Shown here piece after piece: positions 40,839-42,367 of a stretch of DNA of 42,367 bases. Location: positions 1 to 42,367 of IMG/VR virus record IMGVR_UViG_3300025684_000024. One strand, given 5' to 3'. A model generated the notes under the pieces. That model worked only from the letters and a program-made list of their open reading frames with translations, ran no database searches and was not told the DNA's origin. Positions within the stretch are counted from its first letter, which is position 1, and the number at the start of each line of letters is the position of its first letter. Origin of the DNA: a virus. The translations under genes were made by a program, and so were the position numbers.

Positions 40839-41329
40839 TATAATAAACCTTTTATTCTTTCTACCTCTTCAAAGATACCAAGTGATGATATTGGAGAGAC
40901 AGAAGTTTTATCAGAATTAGATTTCAACATATTAGTAGGAACACGACTACTTGTCTTTTTTGTGTGTTTCTTTAAAAAACTATTTTGTCTAATATCGTTG
41001 AGTTGACCAATTTCATTTGCTCTCTTTTGAGAATTCTTATTATTCTTAATTAAAGTTCTTTCACCATTTAAATGTGTTTCTCCCCATTGTAACATTAGAT
41101 CACCACCCATAAGTTTAAATTGGATACTATCTTTTAGTTCGGGTTTCTTTAAATCATATATAATTGATTTTAACTGACTGTAACTAACATTTTTGGTTTT
41201 AATTAAACCTTTCGCTCTTTGAACACCCACAACAGATTTGTCCTTCAACGACGTTATCACACCGTGAATGTAATTGAATACGTTATCGGGTAATTTAAAA
41301 ATTCTATTTTGTAGTTTACTGTTACTCAT
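40838..41329 (-). CDS. Basic hypothetical protein of virion block
   Basis: The product has 163 residues with net positive charge. A first region LQNRIFKLPDNVFNYIHGVI is helical, then KTKNVSYSQLKSIIYDLKKP and FKLMGGDLMLQWGETHLNGE. A Lys/Asn-rich middle (TLIKNNKNSQKRANEIG) leads to a Ser/Lys tail. No motif is recognised. It is one base from the repeat protein gene and one base from the next gene, so all three are likely expressed together. The LQWG-x-THLNGERTLIKNN pattern may mark a family known to specialists. Confidence 0.5.
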   Translation of the reverse strand: MSNSKLQNRIFKLPDNVFNYIHGVITSLKDKSVVGVQRAKGLIKTKNVSYSQLKSIIYDLKKPELKDSIQFKLMGGDLMLQWGETHLNGERTLIKNNKNSQKRANEIGQLNDIRQNSFLKKHTKKTSSRVPTNMLKSNSDKTSVSPISSLGIFEEVERIKGLL

Positions 41330-41330
41330 T

Positions 41331-42065
41331 CTAACTTAGATATTCTTTTATGTCGTCAATTGTAAGTTTATGTTTACTGAGTGTCGTTTTCAAAGAACTT
41401 AACTGTCTCTTAATGATTGGGTTAATGTCTTTTTTTTCATTAGTTAAAATTTCATCATCACTATTTTTCTTTGTTAAGACGGTTTCCATATAGTCCCTCA
41501 TGAACTTCTTCGGGTTTTCAACTAATCTAACCTTATCTTCAGGTAATTTTTGATCATATCCCATTTTTTCAAGTCGTATCATCGCATCTTCGTGGGTAAG
41601 TTTTAACTCCTTCGTAAAATGTTCGTATGCTTCCTTAAAATTATCGTCATCACCTAATGTGTCGTCATAACCAAGAGACTTACTCATATCTGACTCTGCC
41701 CAATACCTTAACGATGTGTGAGTTCCATGAACACCATGTGTTCCCATTTGACCAGCATATCCCTTTGCTGTTTGATTAGAGGTTTTTCTTGATGTTATAC
41801 CTTTTGTATTTGCATCACTTGCTTTACCACCTCTTTGAATATTTCCTTTAGCATTAACAATTTCCTCAACATCACCCTCTTCATCTTCTGCAACTTCAGG
41901 TATTTTTTTAAAGTTAGTGTCGTCCGACATTGCGTCGGCCATTTTCTTCCACTTGTCTCTTTCTTTTTTACTTAGACTCTCGTCGTTCGCCTTTGCATAA
42001 AAGAAACGTTGTTGTTTTTTTGAAGTAAATTTCTCTTCAATTACCCCTTTTATAAAATTATTCAT
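41331..42065 (-). CDS. Hypothetical protein, first gene of reverse-strand virion block
   Basis: The start chosen is ATG 42065 (MNNFIKGVIEEKFTSKKQQR); nine upstream codons in the open frame lie over the promoter motif. The product has 244 residues, helical and charged, with SKKQQRFFYAKANDESLSKK (a phage S-K-x-Q-Q-x-F-F pattern), DAMSDDTNFKKIPE, a Gly/His-rich stretch GYAGQMGTHGVHGTHTSLRY and KLTHEDAMIRLEKMGYDQKL. Family not named. It heads the long reverse-strand transcript, with a TATTTATA motif 15 bases upstream. Confidence 0.55.
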   Translation of the reverse strand: MNNFIKGVIEEKFTSKKQQRFFYAKANDESLSKKERDKWKKMADAMSDDTNFKKIPEVAEDEEGDVEEIVNAKGNIQRGGKASDANTKGITSRKTSNQTAKGYAGQMGTHGVHGTHTSLRYWAESDMSKSLGYDDTLGDDDNFKEAYEHFTKELKLTHEDAMIRLEKMGYDQKLPEDKVRLVENPKKFMRDYMETVLTKKNSDDEILTNEKKDINPIIKRQLSSLKTTLSKHKLTIDDIKEYLS

Positions 42066-42080
42066 AGAATATACTTTTAT

Positions 42081-42088
42081 TATAAATA
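42081..42088 (-). promoter_or_regulatory. Late-promoter-like motif TATTTATA (reverse strand)
   Basis: On the reverse strand this reads TATTTATAATAAAAG, 15 bases before the ATG at 42065. It is identical over 15 bases to the copy at 11273 on the other strand. It likely drives the long reverse block. Confidence 0.5.
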
Positions 42089-42105
42089 TCAAATGTTTTG
42101 AAAGA

Positions 42106-42113
42106 TATTTATA
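42106..42113 (+). promoter_or_regulatory. Late-promoter-like motif TATTTATA
   Basis: GATATTTATAAGAATATG places the motif five bases before the ATG at 42119. With the reverse-strand copy at 42081-42088 it forms a divergent pair 17 bases apart. Confidence 0.45.
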
Positions 42114-42118
42114 AGAAT

Positions 42119-42367
42119 ATGAATAGTCAAGATATTTTAAGGAATTTAGGTATAAGTGTGGACATACAACTCGATAGTTCAGAGACTTATGACTATGAAA
42201 TTGCGGGGTTTGATAACGACTACGACCCCAAATTGTTGGATTTTACTAATTCAATAGTATTTGACACGCCTATATTAAACGATTTAACCAATGACGATCC
42301 TACAATAGAAAATATTAAACTTTGTGAGTTTGATAACAGAATTAATGATGTTAATTACATTTATTCA
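42119..42367 (+). CDS. Hypothetical protein (partial, 3-prime end outside window)
   Basis: From ATG 42119 the frame stays open for 83 codons to the window end. The N-terminus MNSQDILRNLGISVDIQLDS is followed by an acidic stretch rich in Asp, Asn and Ile (FDNDYDPKLLDFTNSIVFDT). No motif can be recognised in this fragment. It is divergent from the 41331-42065 gene with 53 bases between the two start codons. Its late-promoter motif suggests a virion or late protein. Confidence 0.55.
   Translation, partial: MNSQDILRNLGISVDIQLDSSETYDYEIAGFDNDYDPKLLDFTNSIVFDTPILNDLTNDDPTIENIKLCEFDNRINDVNYIYS

Noticed and set aside
40821-41006. Forward open frame rich in Phe and Cys
   Set aside because: It is antisense to the 40838-41329 gene and lies within a continuous reverse-strand operon.

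Overview
The window looks like part of the genome of a large T4-like (myovirus-type) phage that infects a Bacteroidetes host, most likely a flavobacterium, probably aquatic. The phage assignment rests on a run of head genes in T4 order: large terminase (14754-16535), portal (16588-18426), prohead protease (19987-20670), acidic scaffold (20754-22031) and major capsid protein (22060-23793). A baseplate/structural block, a gp55-like sigma factor, PhoH and nucleotide-metabolism genes support it. The host assignment rests on four things seen directly. The DNA is AT-rich and gene starts lack Shine-Dalgarno sequences. Secreted proteins have signal peptides ending just before Gln. One secreted protein carries a type IX secretion (T9SS) C-terminal sorting domain, a Bacteroidetes-only export signal. 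A small ribosomal protein bS21 of Bacteroidetes type is encoded.

Layout. 1-318 (-): end of a small membrane/coiled-coil protein gene. 468-7414 (+): a lysis and secretion cassette with a holin candidate, a peptidoglycan amidase, then seven genes for exported or membrane proteins. These include a PA14/dockerin-like protein, a cohesin-like plus dockerin-like protein, a cohesin-like protein with a T9SS tail, a one-TM Pro-rich protein, a CsgG-like pore protein, an outer-membrane barrel candidate and a small periplasmic protein. 7565-9580 (-): a ClpC-type AAA+ unfoldase, divergent from an Hsp20 chaperone at 9754 (+). 10234-14697 (+): a KTSC protein, a nucleotidyltransferase and four conserved-looking head/structural candidates. 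14754-23793 (+): DNA packaging and head genes, interrupted by reverse-strand rpsU (19235-19423). 23875-24315 (+): dCMP deaminase. 24275-42065 (-): a long block, mostly with overlapping or abutting genes. It runs, in transcription order, from virion candidates at the right (including a protein of six 47-residue repeats) through a glycosyltransferase, an HD-like protein, dUTPase, PhoH, a HAD-like protein, two more glycosyltransferases and the sigma factor to baseplate-type proteins at the left. 42119-end (+): start of an unknown gene.

How the parts may work together. The sigma factor probably directs late transcription. An 8-base motif, TATTTATA/T, sits upstream of at least eleven genes or gene blocks, always in the same orientation to the gene. 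It is the reverse complement of the T4 late-promoter core and is sometimes only 3-5 bases from the start codon. The bS21 gene may retune host ribosomes, which in flavobacteria hide the anti-Shine-Dalgarno sequence partly through bS21. The Clp/Hsp20 pair would manage protein quality or redirect host ClpP. The most novel part is 1633-7414: a phage-borne set of surface-export genes next to the lysis genes that appears to borrow the host T9SS and to bring its own CsgG-like pore and cohesin/dockerin-like modules.

Limits: all family names come from reading motifs, without searches. Many structural-block genes are recognised only as phage hypothetical proteins. I saw no tRNA gene, CRISPR array, insertion sequence or integrase, and no gap between genes longer than about 175 bases.
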